Part shown: piece after piece, positions 10,200 to 20,884 of the stretch | Layout: each line of letters begins with the position of its first letter | How positions within the stretch are numbered: position 1 is the stretch's first letter | Assembly: GCA_002749535.1 (NCBI GenBank) | Contig: MZZL01000398.1 | Location: 818,482 to 882,481 of the forward strand | DNA from: Apophysomyces variabilis | Taxonomy: Eukaryota; Mucoromycota; Mucoromycetes; Mucorales; Mucoraceae | DNA length: 64,000 bases | Direction: 5' to 3' | Made by a program: the position numbers and the translations under genes | The notes under the pieces: generated by a model | Database searches by the model: none | Seen by the model: only the letters and a program-made list of their open reading frames with translations | Told to the model about the DNA's origin: nothing

Positions 10200-10772
10200 T
10201 TCCTCTAAGAAGTTAGTGTGCAAAGATTCTCGTGAGCTAAATAGATATCCCGATAATAATGTAATCCGTTTTTTTAGTGAAGACGGATTCAACATCATCC
10301 ACGTTCTCGGATAATACAAAAATTCGCTAGCGACCGGGTGCGATTGAACGTCGCATGGTATAATAAATTTAGTCTACATATTCATATTCCCGTGTACTGA
10401 AGGTCAAGCTCCTTGCAAAGTTATCGAGATTTCTGCAAGGTTATTACATGTTTCATTACTTGTTCACGTGAGGGATCAGACATGCAAATAGAATTCTAGA
10501 GGATACTTATTATGAACCCACAGTTACGATGCATATCACTAGATAATTCTGACATCAATATGATGTGAACTGTAACTAAATTACTGCAGCAATAAAATAT
10601 TTTCAAAAAAACCTAAAGAATATGAATCTATGATACGCGGTTTACCTAGCAACGAAAGACTAACAGGAGGGCGACTTCCTAGGAGCCTTTGTCTTACATT
10701 AAACCTATATCCGCAACATATACACTGTAAGCTGCCTTGCAGTGCTATTCTCGATCATGAAATGATGGATGT
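10200..10772. other. Intergenic region upstream of carbonic anhydrase
   Basis: Divergent promoter space between the carbonic anhydrase and the small gene at 10773. A short inverted repeat TGCGA..TCGCA near 10347-10363 is visible, but it is not a tRNA. No coding sequence seen. Confidence 0.35.
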
Positions 10773-11225
10773 ATGAGTGAAGAAGCCATACCGCAGAAGA
10801 ATCCAAAGCAATCGTGGAAAAACCATTTGCCTCTGTATTCTAGGCCATCTCTTTTAGATTCACATATTGAGTATGATTTGTTTGCACGCGGCAGTGGAAA
10901 TATGTTTTTGCATTTGTACATCAGACACGTTGACGTAATGAGAGTGATAGGCCACACGCGTTTATGCTATATGATACGGGTTAATCCCGACGAGAAGTTG
11001 CCGGATGCAATTCAAGCTACGATAAGTGGCTTGATGATCTGTCTTGTCTTTTCTTTTGTCCCGCTAAGGTGAAAGCATCCGATATGTTTTAACGGAATGT
11101 TATATAGATCGAAGTTCATCGCGGAACGTATGAAATGGAAAGAGCAGGCTCAACGCGTGCTCAAATGTGGGAAGATTTGTCTTGGCATTGTGTGGTGCTC
11201 TTTTACTTTGTATCCTTCCAGCTGA
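10773..11225 (+). CDS. Small hypothetical two-exon protein
   Basis: Exons 10773-11068 and 11108-11225 (39-nt intron, GTGAAA..TATATAG) join in frame to 137 residues. The first exon gives a compositionally normal sequence (SRPSLLDSHIEYDLFARG). Two hydrophobic stretches, one at the end of exon 1 (ISGLMICLVFSFVPL) and one near the C-terminus (CGKICLGIVWCSFTLY), could be membrane segments. A charged linker (KFIAERMKWKEQAQRV) lies between them. I do not recognise the family. The intron is at the short end for this genome, and a transcript is needed to be sure the gene exists. Confidence 0.35.
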
Positions 11226-11554
11226 CCAAAAACGTTTCCGGGACACCTTTGTGGCGTTCTGTTATTTTTGGTCTGGATGAGTTGTACCATATATCAAAAA
11301 TGGGAATGACGATGCCGCATCTTTTCGGTTCCGACGTAGATAAGAAAGTTTAAGCGACTTTGAGAACGTAAGGTCTCTGAATACTTTAAATAAAGACAAA
11401 AGATATGAACTATATATTTGAATAATTACAATCATTGCATAAAACAAGTACAAATGATAAGGAGAGTGTACGGCGGGTCACTTAGTGGGATGATAAATTA
11501 GAGTCTTTTTCGTCAGTGCACTGTTGGACAAAATATCCTAACGGTGGGAATTGG
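11226..11554. other. 3' flank between small gene and jip5
   Basis: Convergent 3' ends lie here; no gene or repeat recognised. Confidence 0.35.
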
Positions 11555-12915
11555 TCATAGGTCCCCGAAAAAATCTCCATGTGGTTTTTTGCTTCGTTTT
11601 CCGGATGGTTCCTGATTGCTATCTTCGCTCGCTGTACGCTTAAGATTCTCATTAAACGTCGTGCCATCTTTTGCACCCTCATCATCAAATAGGAAGGCCA
11701 CATCCCAAAATCGTATTCGTAAATCGTGCCCGCAGCTTCCCAGGAATCGTTGATCGGGCGTTAATCGTACTCGTTCTATAGGGAAATCCTCTCCATGATC
11801 ACCTAGAATGCCTTCAAAGTGGTTGGGCTCAAGTGATACTAATCGCAAGAGCCCGTCACTGCCACCAGTACATATAGCTTGATCATCCAGTCTGCATATT
11901 GTATCCACAGAACTAGGGTGTCCTATCCACTTGTCGTCTGCTCTTGTCCACTCTCCCCATTTCCATAAGTACAAAGCCCCACTCTGCGACCCTGCTACCA
12001 ATTTCTTCCCTTCCTATTATGTTTCAGCAAACTGATGATTTTTCTTGTTTCATGTATCTTACCTTTACCAAACTAAGCGACAACAATTCATCATCTAGTA
12101 CGTCAGAGGTTGCACTTGTCTTTGTCGCCTGACGTATGTCATGTATTGAAATTCTCCCATCTCCTCTAAACATAACAGAAAAGGAGAAAGATTAAGCCAA
12201 ATTAAATCGTTCTCTTGCCTTACCCAGCCACGACTAAGCTCGATGCTGATTCAGAAAATAACATATCTGCGACAAAATCGTCGTGGCAATTGTATTGTTG
12301 AGCTACTTTATTTGAACGCATATCCCATAGCTGAAGAAACACTCCGGTGAATCAACCAGATACGAGCGCATGATGAAATATACCTTGACCAACCCTTCAT
12401 CGTCCCCAGTAGTCATTAAATAAGGTGTTAACATGCATAACTTGTTAATAGGGTGTCTATCCATATCATCAGCACCCCATAGGAACGTTGTACATGTATA
12501 TCAAAAACGTACTTATGAGCTTTGGGAATCTTGAGTATTAAGCTACCACTGGATGTGTCCAGCGTCTGAATCGAGCGGTCTCGGGAGACTACTGTCACGG
12601 CTGTAGTAGAGTTAAGTCTATAGGTTTGTTACATGCTTAGCGTAGGATTTCATTACCTGACCCATCTTCATTAAACTCTACCCCACGGCAGGACTTTCTA
12701 GATACCCGAGTTTCCCAAAGCTTGATATTGTCCCGGATGTCGAACTTGTAACTATAAGAATTAGATCATTGACTACTAACACCCATGCTCGTTTTCTACC
12801 AGTGTACATATCCGGTAATTAGACCAGCCGTTACAATATTAGTCTTGGGATGAAAAGAAAAGTCGAAAACATGGTCCTCAAACGTTATTGCTTGCGGCAC
12901 CAGCTGTTCGGCCAT
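11555..12915 (-). CDS. JIP5: WD40 protein Jip5/WDR55
   Basis: Nucleolar beta-propeller protein required for large-subunit ribosome biogenesis in yeast and for rRNA processing in animals. Seven exons (12915-12800, 12751-12657, 12600-12513, 12456-12384, 12330-12224, 12165-12063, 12013-11555) join to 346 residues, near the family size. Diagnostic blocks: N-terminal AITFEDHVFDFSFHPKTNIV, TVVSRDRSIQTLDTSSG, KLCMLTPYLMTTGDDEGLVK, LWDMRSNKVAQQYNCHDDFV, GGDGRISIHDIR, WGEWTRADDKWIGHPSSVD, CTGGSDGLLRLVSLEPNHFE and SCGHDLRIRFWDV. The lysine-rich tail ends GDFFGDL, as in other fungal members. It is head-to-head with the PA2G4 homologue, another ribosome-biogenesis factor, across 547 bp. Confidence 0.92.
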
Positions 12916-13462
12916 AAGAGAGGGATCCTAGTTTTGGAATCGGGTTTGGTAATTTGGCTTGGATGGCGGGGATAGAAAACAAAAAGCCCTCCCCCTAAGA
13001 AGTGCTGGCAGCAACTGTCTGTTGAATATGGAGCCGGAGCAAAGGTTATATTGCATCCCAATCCATCTCGCTTCTACCATTAAATAATGAGACCATCTGA
13101 ATCTTGAATAATCTGGTATTTCTATTAAAGGAATGCTTTTTCAGAGAGTGACGGATCTTGACTTTGTAGCTATAAGGATCGTACCCTGAAAAAGTAACCA
13201 TTGGCGTAGAATTTCTCAATAGCGTCAGCATCCTTTGCATAATAAACCAAAGATATATTTAGTTTCAGCCTTAGATAGGATAAGAGTTGAGAGATGATGT
13301 TTGCAAAAGAAGAAGTATGCAACCTTTCTTTGAGGTTCAGCTTAGTTTGTGTGTAAAGTAGTTTTCTTCGTGTACCAAAAATTTTATTGTTTTGAAGCGC
13401 AAAGTCCCAGTCCCTTTTCGCGAGAAAAAAACCTCCTTCGCAGGTTAACTCTATTCTTCACA
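12916..13462. promoter_or_regulatory. Shared upstream region of jip5 and the PA2G4 homologue
   Basis: Start codons of two divergent ribosome-biogenesis genes are 547 bp apart. A 64-codon minus-strand ORF (13240-13046, with a basic N-terminus) lies inside. I could not assign it, and it may be chance. Confidence 0.4.
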
Positions 13463-15019
13463 ATGTCTGGCATGGAACTCACTGTCAGCTACCCTCCTTC
13501 CAAGTTCGCTTCGGATAACGACTTGTCGAACGAATACGTTATACAAAAGTATAAGCTGGCTGCCGATGTTGTTAATAGTATGTTGGGCATTTCTCTCTCT
13601 TGTTACTTATAATGATCGTGGTAGCTGTCTTGGAGCAGATCTTGAGCAAAGTTGCGCCCGGAATTTCTGCTAATGACCTTTGCCAATATGGTGACGATCT
13701 CATTACCGCTTATGTGAGTCGCATGTCAAAAGTCCAGTAAAAGTTGTCTAATGAATCGATCTAGACAAAGGATCAATACAAGTCTTCGGAAAGAGGTGTC
13801 GCGATGCCAACGTGTGTAACCGTCAACAATCTAATTCAATATCATTCTCCACTTGTGGATGCCGACTACAATCTTCGTCCCGGTGACATTGTGAAAATGT
13901 AGGATGATAACTATGAAGCACGGCAGGAAATTCAAGTTTTTCTTTAATTTAGTGAATTGGGTGCACATGTGGATGGTTACATTGCAACCAGTGCCCATAC
14001 GACCGTTGTTAACGTGAATCCATCCCAGCCGATAACTGGACCTGCTGCCGATGTAGTTTGCGCTACTTATTTTGCTTTGGAAGCTGCAGCACGCATGCTA
14101 AAGCCCGGCGCGAAGGTAAAGAAGTACATACGTGATGCTGCGGTAGCTAAACTTTCCACAGAGTTCGGAAATTACTCGCGTTATTAGTGAAATAGCTGCT
14201 TATTACAGATGCAAGCCTGTGCAGGGCACATTTTCATCTCCTATGAAGCGATTTGTACTTCGTGCTGGGAAGGACATTGAGAACGGGTTCCCTGAAGATC
14301 TATTGGTGAAAGATCTTGAAAAGTCCGATTTCGAGATTGAAGCCAACCAGGTGTATCAACTGAACGTAGTGCTGACGACTGGCGATGGAAAGGTATGTTT
14401 AGTTTATTCAAGATGGAGTGGGGATATTTAAGTGCTTTTCCAGGTTAAATCTTCAGACAAGAAGACCAACGTGTATCAACGCGATGTCAAGAACTCATAT
14501 CAACTGAAGATGAAATCTGCACGACTTGCCTATAGCCAGATTAACGAGAAGTATACTGTGTTCCCCTTTTCTGCACGGTAATGCGATTGGGAGCTGTTTC
14601 TCTTTTTTACTAATTTATCCTATAGTGCATTATCTGGCAGCCAAGCCCGCCTAGGTCTGTCTTCGCTCTTGACCCATAATCTGATTACACCCTATCCCGT
14701 GATGCGCTCATCTTCAAATTCGGACATGGTTGCACAATTTAAAGCGACCGTTCTTGTTACGGCTGATGGACAGTTGCGCACAACCTTGCCTCAACAGTTA
14801 CCTTTCGTGCACTCTCAATACTGCATACCCCAACCCACTATGGCTGCAAACGTTCTGAGCAGTGCCCCTATTAATGAACATAAGAAGCCAAAGAGTATGC
14901 CTAACGTGGAAGTAGTATTTGGTGAACGACGAGCAGAGGTAAGATATACTCCCAAAGTTAAGTTCAGTGATTAAAATCTTTGTTCGTAGGTAGAGGATGT
15001 TGAGATGGAAATGGACTAG
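13463..15019 (+). CDS. PA2G4/EBP1-like proliferation-associated protein
   Basis: Member of the M24B methionine-aminopeptidase-fold family that lacks peptidase activity and binds the 60S ribosomal exit tunnel. Eight exons (13463-13577, 13625-13713, 13765-13898, 13953-14115, 14162-14392, 14444-14577, 14626-14938, 14990-15019) give 402 residues, against about 394 in human PA2G4. Family blocks: SNEYVIQKYKLAADVVN, GVAMPTCVTVNNLIQYHSPL, LRPGDIVKIELGAHVDGYIA, AALEAA-type helix ending RMLKPGAK, GTFSSPMKRFVLRAGKDIEN, DKKTNVYQRDVKNSYQLKM and LLTHNLITPYPVM. The product ends in an acidic tail (EDVEMEMD) instead of the longer basic tail of animals. Confidence 0.93.
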
Positions 15020-15160
15020 ATCGTATGGCAGTTTGCAACCGACTCTGTACATAAATTGGAGAAACTTCTATTGTCTCCTATCATTCATGCAACCATTTGT
15101 ATTTCTCTTGTTTTCATTTATTTAGACCATAATTAAAGAATTGCAACACAAAAATGACCT

Positions 15161-16069
15161 TCAAATTCGTAACCACCGCAAAAAGGTACCATAGCTTGAT
15201 TTTTTTGGCTCCTGCTCAGACGGATCCACCTGCGGAGTTGTACCAGTAGACGGGTGTGCGGAAGAAGAAGCAACCTCTTCGTTTGATGTCCGTTGGATCA
15301 TTCCTTTTTCGGCTCTAATCTCATCCCTGCGACGCAGCATTAAGAATTCTTCGAGTAGCATTGCATTACGCCAATTGCACTTGAAAATTGCATCCAATAT
15401 GTCGCCTGCCACTGGAGTCAAACCAAGCTGAAAAGAAGAAAGAGAGCGTCATTCGTAAAGCCAGGTAGGGTGCCTGCTTTTTCTCTTGTTTTGTTTTCTT
15501 TTTTATTTTACCAGGAAATCGGCGGCAACATTACCCAGCATTTGCAGAAGAAGTGACCTTGGTATATCTGCTTTACTTGCCATACGGATAACCTGAAGGC
15601 CCAAAACAAGGCCAATAGCATCTCCAATTCCAGGGATCAATCCTTTTGTTAACCTGAAGTTTAGAGCGATTTATGCATAGATCCATTGATCTTGGATTCA
15701 TGGTAGTTTCTGAGCATAAATAGCGTAAAATAGAAAGCTCTTCCTCAGAAACACCACTATCGCCAAGATATTACAGAGCCCTTTTCGGGTGCATTTACCT
15801 ATCACTGGGTCAAGCCCTACGCTGAAGCCACAACATTGACAACCTTTGTCGAGATACCAAGCACGCCTTTTTACGCTGCGCAGCACAGCACGATCTTTTT
15901 CTTTTAATATAATATCTGGTTGAGGCTGCCTGTGCCACCAATGGCGTTTCGTCGATGTTGAAGCTTCCTCAATCGCTGCACGGATTTCGGCATCAGTTTC
16001 AATAACTGAGGGTTTTTGGAACTTTTCGGCAGCTTTTGAAATGAACAGACGTTTAGCGTACCGCTCCAT
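15161..16069 (-). CDS. DUF4112-domain protein
   Basis: Three exons (16069-15799, 15642-15512, 15427-15161) join to 222 residues. The junctions restore the DUF4112 signature exactly: GLDPVIG + LIPGIGDAIGLVLGLQ, then MLGNVAADFL + LGLTPVAGDILDAIFKCNWRN. The domain spans roughly residues 75-165 and contains two hydrophobic hairpins that are probably membrane-associated. Its biochemical role is unknown. The N-terminus is basic (MERYAKRLFISKAAEKF) and the C-terminus Ser/Thr-rich. The gene is convergent with the PA2G4 homologue, with 141 bp between stops. Confidence 0.85.
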
Positions 16070-16536
16070 GGCTGAGATTGCTAGGCAATAACGATCAAAC
16101 GCGTGTCACAAGAAGAAAGGGTAAACCTGAAACCACAACTTACGGTCGGAAACATTTTTGGAAACACGGGGATTTCCTGTTTCTTTTCAAATAAGTAGTT
16201 GTTCTTTATCAAAGATGCATATTGTCAGTATGTATCTACAGATATTGCCACTATTTGTATCTCTATAGGCCTCAAACCTTGGTTCTACTCTGCTTTATTC
16301 CTCAACTCAAGACAGAAATTTCCTTTTGAAATATAGTAAGTATATTCATGCGATCGGGCGCGTGGTTTTATGATTGCTTGCATATGTGTGAATGGGGCCC
16401 GTTAAGACCGGTTGGCTTTTTATTTTTGTTTTCGCATATCCGAGTTATACACCGGTGTATTAATATTGGATATCTTCATACATCAATTCCTTGGTCTCTC
16501 TTTTTCTCCCGCTTCTAAAAAGGATAAAGTTAGGAT
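16070..16536. other. Divergent upstream region of the DUF4112 and bZIP genes
   Basis: 467 bp between start codons, with pyrimidine-rich tracts before 16536 (CTCTCTTTTTCTCCCGC near 16495-16511). No further gene seen. Confidence 0.4.
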
Positions 16537-17159
16537 ATGTACCGGGAACGACAAGCAGATTTCGATCAATGGATAGGGCGGTCTAAAGTCCAAACAACAT
16601 TCATTCCTTATTCACGAAAAGCAAGCAAGACAAAGGTGATCAAACAAAATCCGTCACAGTCAAGTACCCTCGTTGATAATGAAGAAAAACGTAGAAGCTT
16701 CTTGGAAAGAAATCGTCAGGGTACAGTAACTTCACTCTATAGATAGTGCCTTATTCTAACACACTCTTGTTCGTTAAAGCCGCACTTAAATGTCGTCAAC
16801 GGAAGAAACAATGGCTACAGTCCCTGCAAGCCAAAGTCGAATTTCTAACCAGCGATAACGAACAACTGCAAATCCAAACAAGCTTTCTCAGGGATGAAGT
16901 GATTAAGTTGAGAACGGCTTTGTTGACACACAAGGATTGCCATGTAAATAAGCAGGCCATTTTAAATATGGTCAATCGACCTATTCCAGAAATACCCATA
17001 GTAATACCTGTAATGAATCCGCATCATCCTCCCATCGCACCCGAGACCGAACCGGATACTATGGCTCCGCCAAGGATATCGGATCAACATATAATGCCAA
17101 CAGGATTGCATCCACCTACTGAACCTAACGCTCTAATGATGCCCCCACCTTTACAGTAA
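16537..17159 (+). CDS. bZIP transcription factor, ATF/CREB type
   Basis: Two exons (16537-16720 and 16780-17159) give 187 residues. The intron falls inside the basic region, and splicing restores FLERNRQAALKCRQRKKQ, the NxxAAxxCR signature of the ATF/CREB class (residues ~57-75). A leucine zipper follows (LQSLQAKVEFLTSDNEQLQI to LRDEVIKLRTALLTHKDC); the HKDC ending is typical of ATF2/Atf1-like zippers. The C-terminus is Pro/Met-rich and short. The N-terminus lacks the long OSA/HRA regions of Atf1, so it is a compact relative. It is expected to act as a nuclear dimer on CRE-like sites. Confidence 0.88.
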
Positions 17160-17414
17160 ATAAAGTTGATTACCGATTAGCTGATCTTACTTAATTTTGT
17201 CATTGCTTGAAAGATGCACTGTGTAGCATACATATATAAAGTGGATAGAAGTAAATCAAGAAAAATGAAAGAATGTGCGCCATAATCCTTTCATATGCCG
17301 TAGAGAACAAAGATCAGCATTGCTCCGATTGCTTTTGAGGATTAATGCTCCTGGCATTTTGCTTGTTACCGATCTGCACCGATTCTAGTGTACATATATG
17401 GTCTACTCTATAGG

Positions 17415-18449
17415 TTATGGTTCGTCAACGAAGCCTGCAATCAATTGCAGGACTTGTTGTGGTTGCTCTGCATGGACTGTCCAGTGACCGTAAGTACGTT
17501 TAGTTTTCTCGATACAACCGGCTTACCCCAATGCCCTGCCCCTTGGACCACCTCAAGCCGAGATGTTGGGAATACTTCACGGATCGCATTCGCGTGCTTT
17601 AAAAAAGGTGGGTAATACGGACTCTTCCCACCAGCAATAAATAATGTAGGTTTTTCATATGTTGACAAACCCACATCGAAGCTTCCAACAGCGTTTAAGG
17701 CGTTACCCAAGATGTTATACGGCACTCTGAACTTTAACTCGCCGTCTTCCGTTCGTTTTAAGTTTGTTAATAAAAAGCTGCGGACGCCCACATCTGGCTC
17801 GTATTTCGCTAGTATTTTGTCTGCCTCACTTTGTTTACGCGGTTTAAAGTCTTCAATCTCTTTCATCGCTGCAATATAAGTCGAAAAGTTGCTCGATAAT
17901 CCCAATGAGATAGGTGGCATGTCCACAACCACCAATTTCGAAATATGAGACGGTTCACGCAAAGCAGCAGCCATCACGGCCTTTCCGCCCCTTCATCGAA
18001 AGAGTGTTTGATTCCTTCTATTCAAAATCTGTTTTCAATATCAAACTTACATAGAATGTCCAAGAAGCACCGGGGAATCCAAACGGTGTTCCGACAAGAA
18101 GTCGAGCAAATCCCCGGCCATGGCATCATAAGTGTGGATGTCATTATGTGCACTATCGCCATGATTACGTAGATCCTACAGTTCGGCGTAAGCCATGCTA
18201 TCTTTTTCTTTTATTGCAAGCTAAATGCCTTACGACTGCATAGACATCTCGGGACAGCCGGCTGCTCAAGGCCTTAGCAAGTGATTTCCAGTTTTGCTTT
18301 GAGCCAAACAGACCATGACAAATGACTATGGGAGGCTGTGTGGTTGTGCTTTTCGAAGCATGTTTGTCAAAAGAAAGTTGGACAGTCGTTGAATAGCGAC
18401 GCAACACTCGAGTGCTTTGACGTAGCAAAGCTGGACCTGACAGAAACAT
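17415..18449 (-). CDS. ABHD11-like mitochondrial alpha/beta hydrolase
   Basis: Four exons (18449-18234, 18175-18051, 17990-17527, 17476-17415) give 288 residues. The start at 18449 yields an Arg/Ser-rich presequence (MFLSGPALLRQSTRVLRRYS); the frame stays open upstream to 18692 but that part looks non-coding. The fold is clear: PPIVICHGLFGSKQNWKSLA (oxyanion region), DLRNHGDSAHND, the nucleophile GHSMGGKA restored across intron 2, ISKLVVVDMPPI, LFIAGGKSPYYP, and the catalytic His in GAGHWVHAEQP restored across intron 3. In animals ABHD11 supports 2-oxoglutarate dehydrogenase lipoylation; yeast has the related Imo32. The exact substrate here is inferred only from family. Confidence 0.9.
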
Positions 18450-20083
18450 GCCTAAAACGAGAGCAAGACCGAAATCTGACTCTTTTCTTTTTATAGCCAT
18501 CTTGACTTTATTCAGCCACAACAGATCTTTTGAGACTCGCTCTTCATCTTTCTGGCCCCAACCATGTATGCAGACAAAAGACATCTTTGATACCTTGTTT
18601 TCGTAAATCCCTCTGCCGTTTCCTGAAGGCAGCTGGTTAAGAAATCTCTTTGTATGCGGTTTATACGATGTAAGCAACGGTTTGTTAGACATTCATCCTA
18701 CTACTGTTGCTCAGAAAACTATCCTCACCATACCCAAATAGCAAACCTATTCGTCACTGCTACAACACATCTTGTTCGAACTCGGCCAAGTGTCTCATCC
18801 CCAACCTGCTTTTTTCCCTGCTGCCTCCGTCGGGGTTTTCTTATTTCCGTGCATCTATGATCCGTCTTCGGCAGCTAGGCCATATCTTTCGCTCTGTATC
18901 CATTTAAAACGTCAGATAGATTGGTTTCCGATTGTGTGCAATTATAATCCAAATAGCTTACCAACCAGCGTGTTTGAGAGCTCTTTGACATGTCCTGCTT
19001 CTAATCAACAATTTAAAACTTTGAGCCTCTGCAAATTTGTTTAATCACGGGTATCTACATAAATGATTACCATAGGCACTCTCTTTGGCAATCCTATCCG
19101 ATGATAGTTAGATTAATGAGGGCCAAAAAATCTAAGTGTCCAATAGAAGCGGACTGTCTATACTATAAGTAGTGTGATGACGGAATTACATAAAGCAAGA
19201 GTACCCGAAAAGCAGATCAGGTATCGCGACTAGTCTATATGATAACACACAAAAAAGGGAAGTATTGAGAAGCAGAAGATACCTGAGGAGAATGTGTGCC
19301 CATTAACTGGAAGCGCCCGAAGGGAGTGCCTGCAGCAGTTCTTGTTCACATACACACTACGATGAAATCGTTCCGATCGTACTTTTAGCGATACCCTATC
19401 AAGTTCGATCAACAAGGTCAGCCAGGCAAGCGCAATATATACAGATGAGTTATAAAAACAGGAAAGGATTGAATTCGCAAAACTGATCCCAAACTAGAAG
19501 GCAATGCTCGTACGAAGACTCACATTTAGTTGACAGAACTAATGCAGAGCGCACATGCTAGTGACATAGTGATGCTGCATGTTTTTAAATAGCTGGTGAA
19601 TGATGTGCTATTTATCAAGCTGAAATCACGGAATTAACTGAGAGCGAGATCGATTTAGAGGAGAGTGTACCATGAACGCATAGAAAGATCTTGTGCAACG
19701 GATGGTTTGAATATTACAAGCCAATAAAGACTGTATCACCTAACTCGAAAAGCTCGATTAGCAAATGTAGGATCTCGGTTAGGTTAGGATGTTCGTAGTT
19801 TATTCATTAAACACTTTGAAAGGCAAAATTTCTCTACGACAATATATTTAGCGCTTGCACTATCTGTCATACCATCTATACGTGTCAGTAATTGCTGACA
19901 TTGAACTCGTATGAATGGAAGACGGCGATTAAACTCAGTAAGAGCTTATGAGCCTTTGCAGCATAAGAGTGACCGAAGCCCTGCAAAAGGAATACAGCTA
20001 ATCAGAACCTTTTTAAGGGAACAAAAAGGTAGGCGAGCATATGGTTAGTCAACCTTCATGCTTCGTCACCTGCTTTCTTCAGG
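18450..20083. other. Intergenic, 1.6 kb with nothing recognised
   Basis: Short overlapping plus-strand ORFs near 18654-19044 are pyrimidine-rich and do not resemble proteins. The rest is AT-rich without repeats or RNA genes that I could detect. Confidence 0.4.
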
Positions 20084-20884
20084 CTACTTTGAGTGGCGGG
20101 GTTTTGTCAGCCGGGGTGTCTGTGCGGTCGCTACTTGTTTCCATACGAAGCACGAATTGCCTTCGATATGATGTTTCGGCTTCCGACCTCGTTTTTTTCT
20201 CGGAATATGAAGAACTGCGTCCATGGAAAAGCTAGTAAATGCCGCCATGGATCCATTCTCAACGCCGCCTATCTCTTCAGAAACCGGATTTTCGGATTGC
20301 CGTTTACTAGTGTTCACGTCCCAAACAGTCGGAGCAAGAAATACCCATCCGCCTTCATCAATTGCTTTGTTTGCATTCGGCGGTCTACCGCGTCGGCGTT
20401 TGAGAACTGGTAAGCTTTTGGACGCTTGAATAACTCGAGTAGATGCCATTTGTTGTATGGAAGCAACCTCGGTTGATATTAAAGATACTGGTGAAGAAGT
20501 AGAAGATGTCATGGGAGACAATGATGGAAGATAGTTTGTTAAGGGTGGCAGCTGATCGAGCACTGCTGGTGGCGCAGGTGATATTCCTCTGTCTGGTGAT
20601 TGAGTCGAACTGTGCGGATGCGAGAACGGTAAAGCTAACAAGTCTGAAGAAAGTGCTGACTGGTACGGGCAAGGAGAGAGCGTAGAAGATCGAGAGGATG
20701 CGTAGGAGTCTATAGGCGAGAGAATCGGTGATACTGTTGCAGAAAGTGGATGATGTGGTCCGAAGCATGGAGAATGATACATTGGAGGTGTTGGTGGCGA
20801 TAGATGCAATGAAGGAGGTTTAGGTGGGCATGAGGGAGACAATGACAATAATGTGGTTATGGGCGGCAAGGAAGTATGATTCAT
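20084..20884 (-). CDS. AT-hook protein, Pro/Ser-rich
   Basis: Single-exon frame of 266 residues. Two AT-hook motifs, the minor-groove DNA-binding core R-G-R-P/K-P, are seen: KRRRGRPPNANK near residue 165 and RKKRGRKPKHH near 235. The first ~130 residues are low-complexity Ser/Pro/Leu and resemble an activation or scaffold region. Between the hooks is a more structured segment (GGWVFLAPTVWDV). Likely a chromatin or transcription regulator in the nucleus; target genes unknown. It is the last recognisable gene before the desert left of the carotenoid pair. A short extra exon at either end cannot be excluded. Confidence 0.65.
   Translation of the reverse strand: MNHTSLPPITTLLSLSPSCPPKPPSLHLSPPTPPMYHSPCFGPHHPLSATVSPILSPIDSYASSRSSTLSPCPYQSALSSDLLALPFSHPHSSTQSPDRGISPAPPAVLDQLPPLTNYLPSLSPMTSSTSSPVSLISTEVASIQQMASTRVIQASKSLPVLKRRRGRPPNANKAIDEGGWVFLAPTVWDVNTSKRQSENPVSEEIGGVENGSMAAFTSFSMDAVLHIPRKKRGRKPKHHIEGNSCFVWKQVATAQTPRLTKPRHSK

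Noticed and set aside
10335..10372. TGCGA-loop-TCGCA hairpin containing GTTCAA, possible T-arm of a tRNA on the minus strand
   Set aside because: The loop register is wrong for TTCRANY and no D-arm or acceptor stem is found upstream.
18654..19044. Three overlapping plus-strand ORFs upstream of the ABHD11-like gene
   Set aside because: They overlap in two frames, are rich in Cys/Phe/Ser from T/C-rich DNA, and show no domain.
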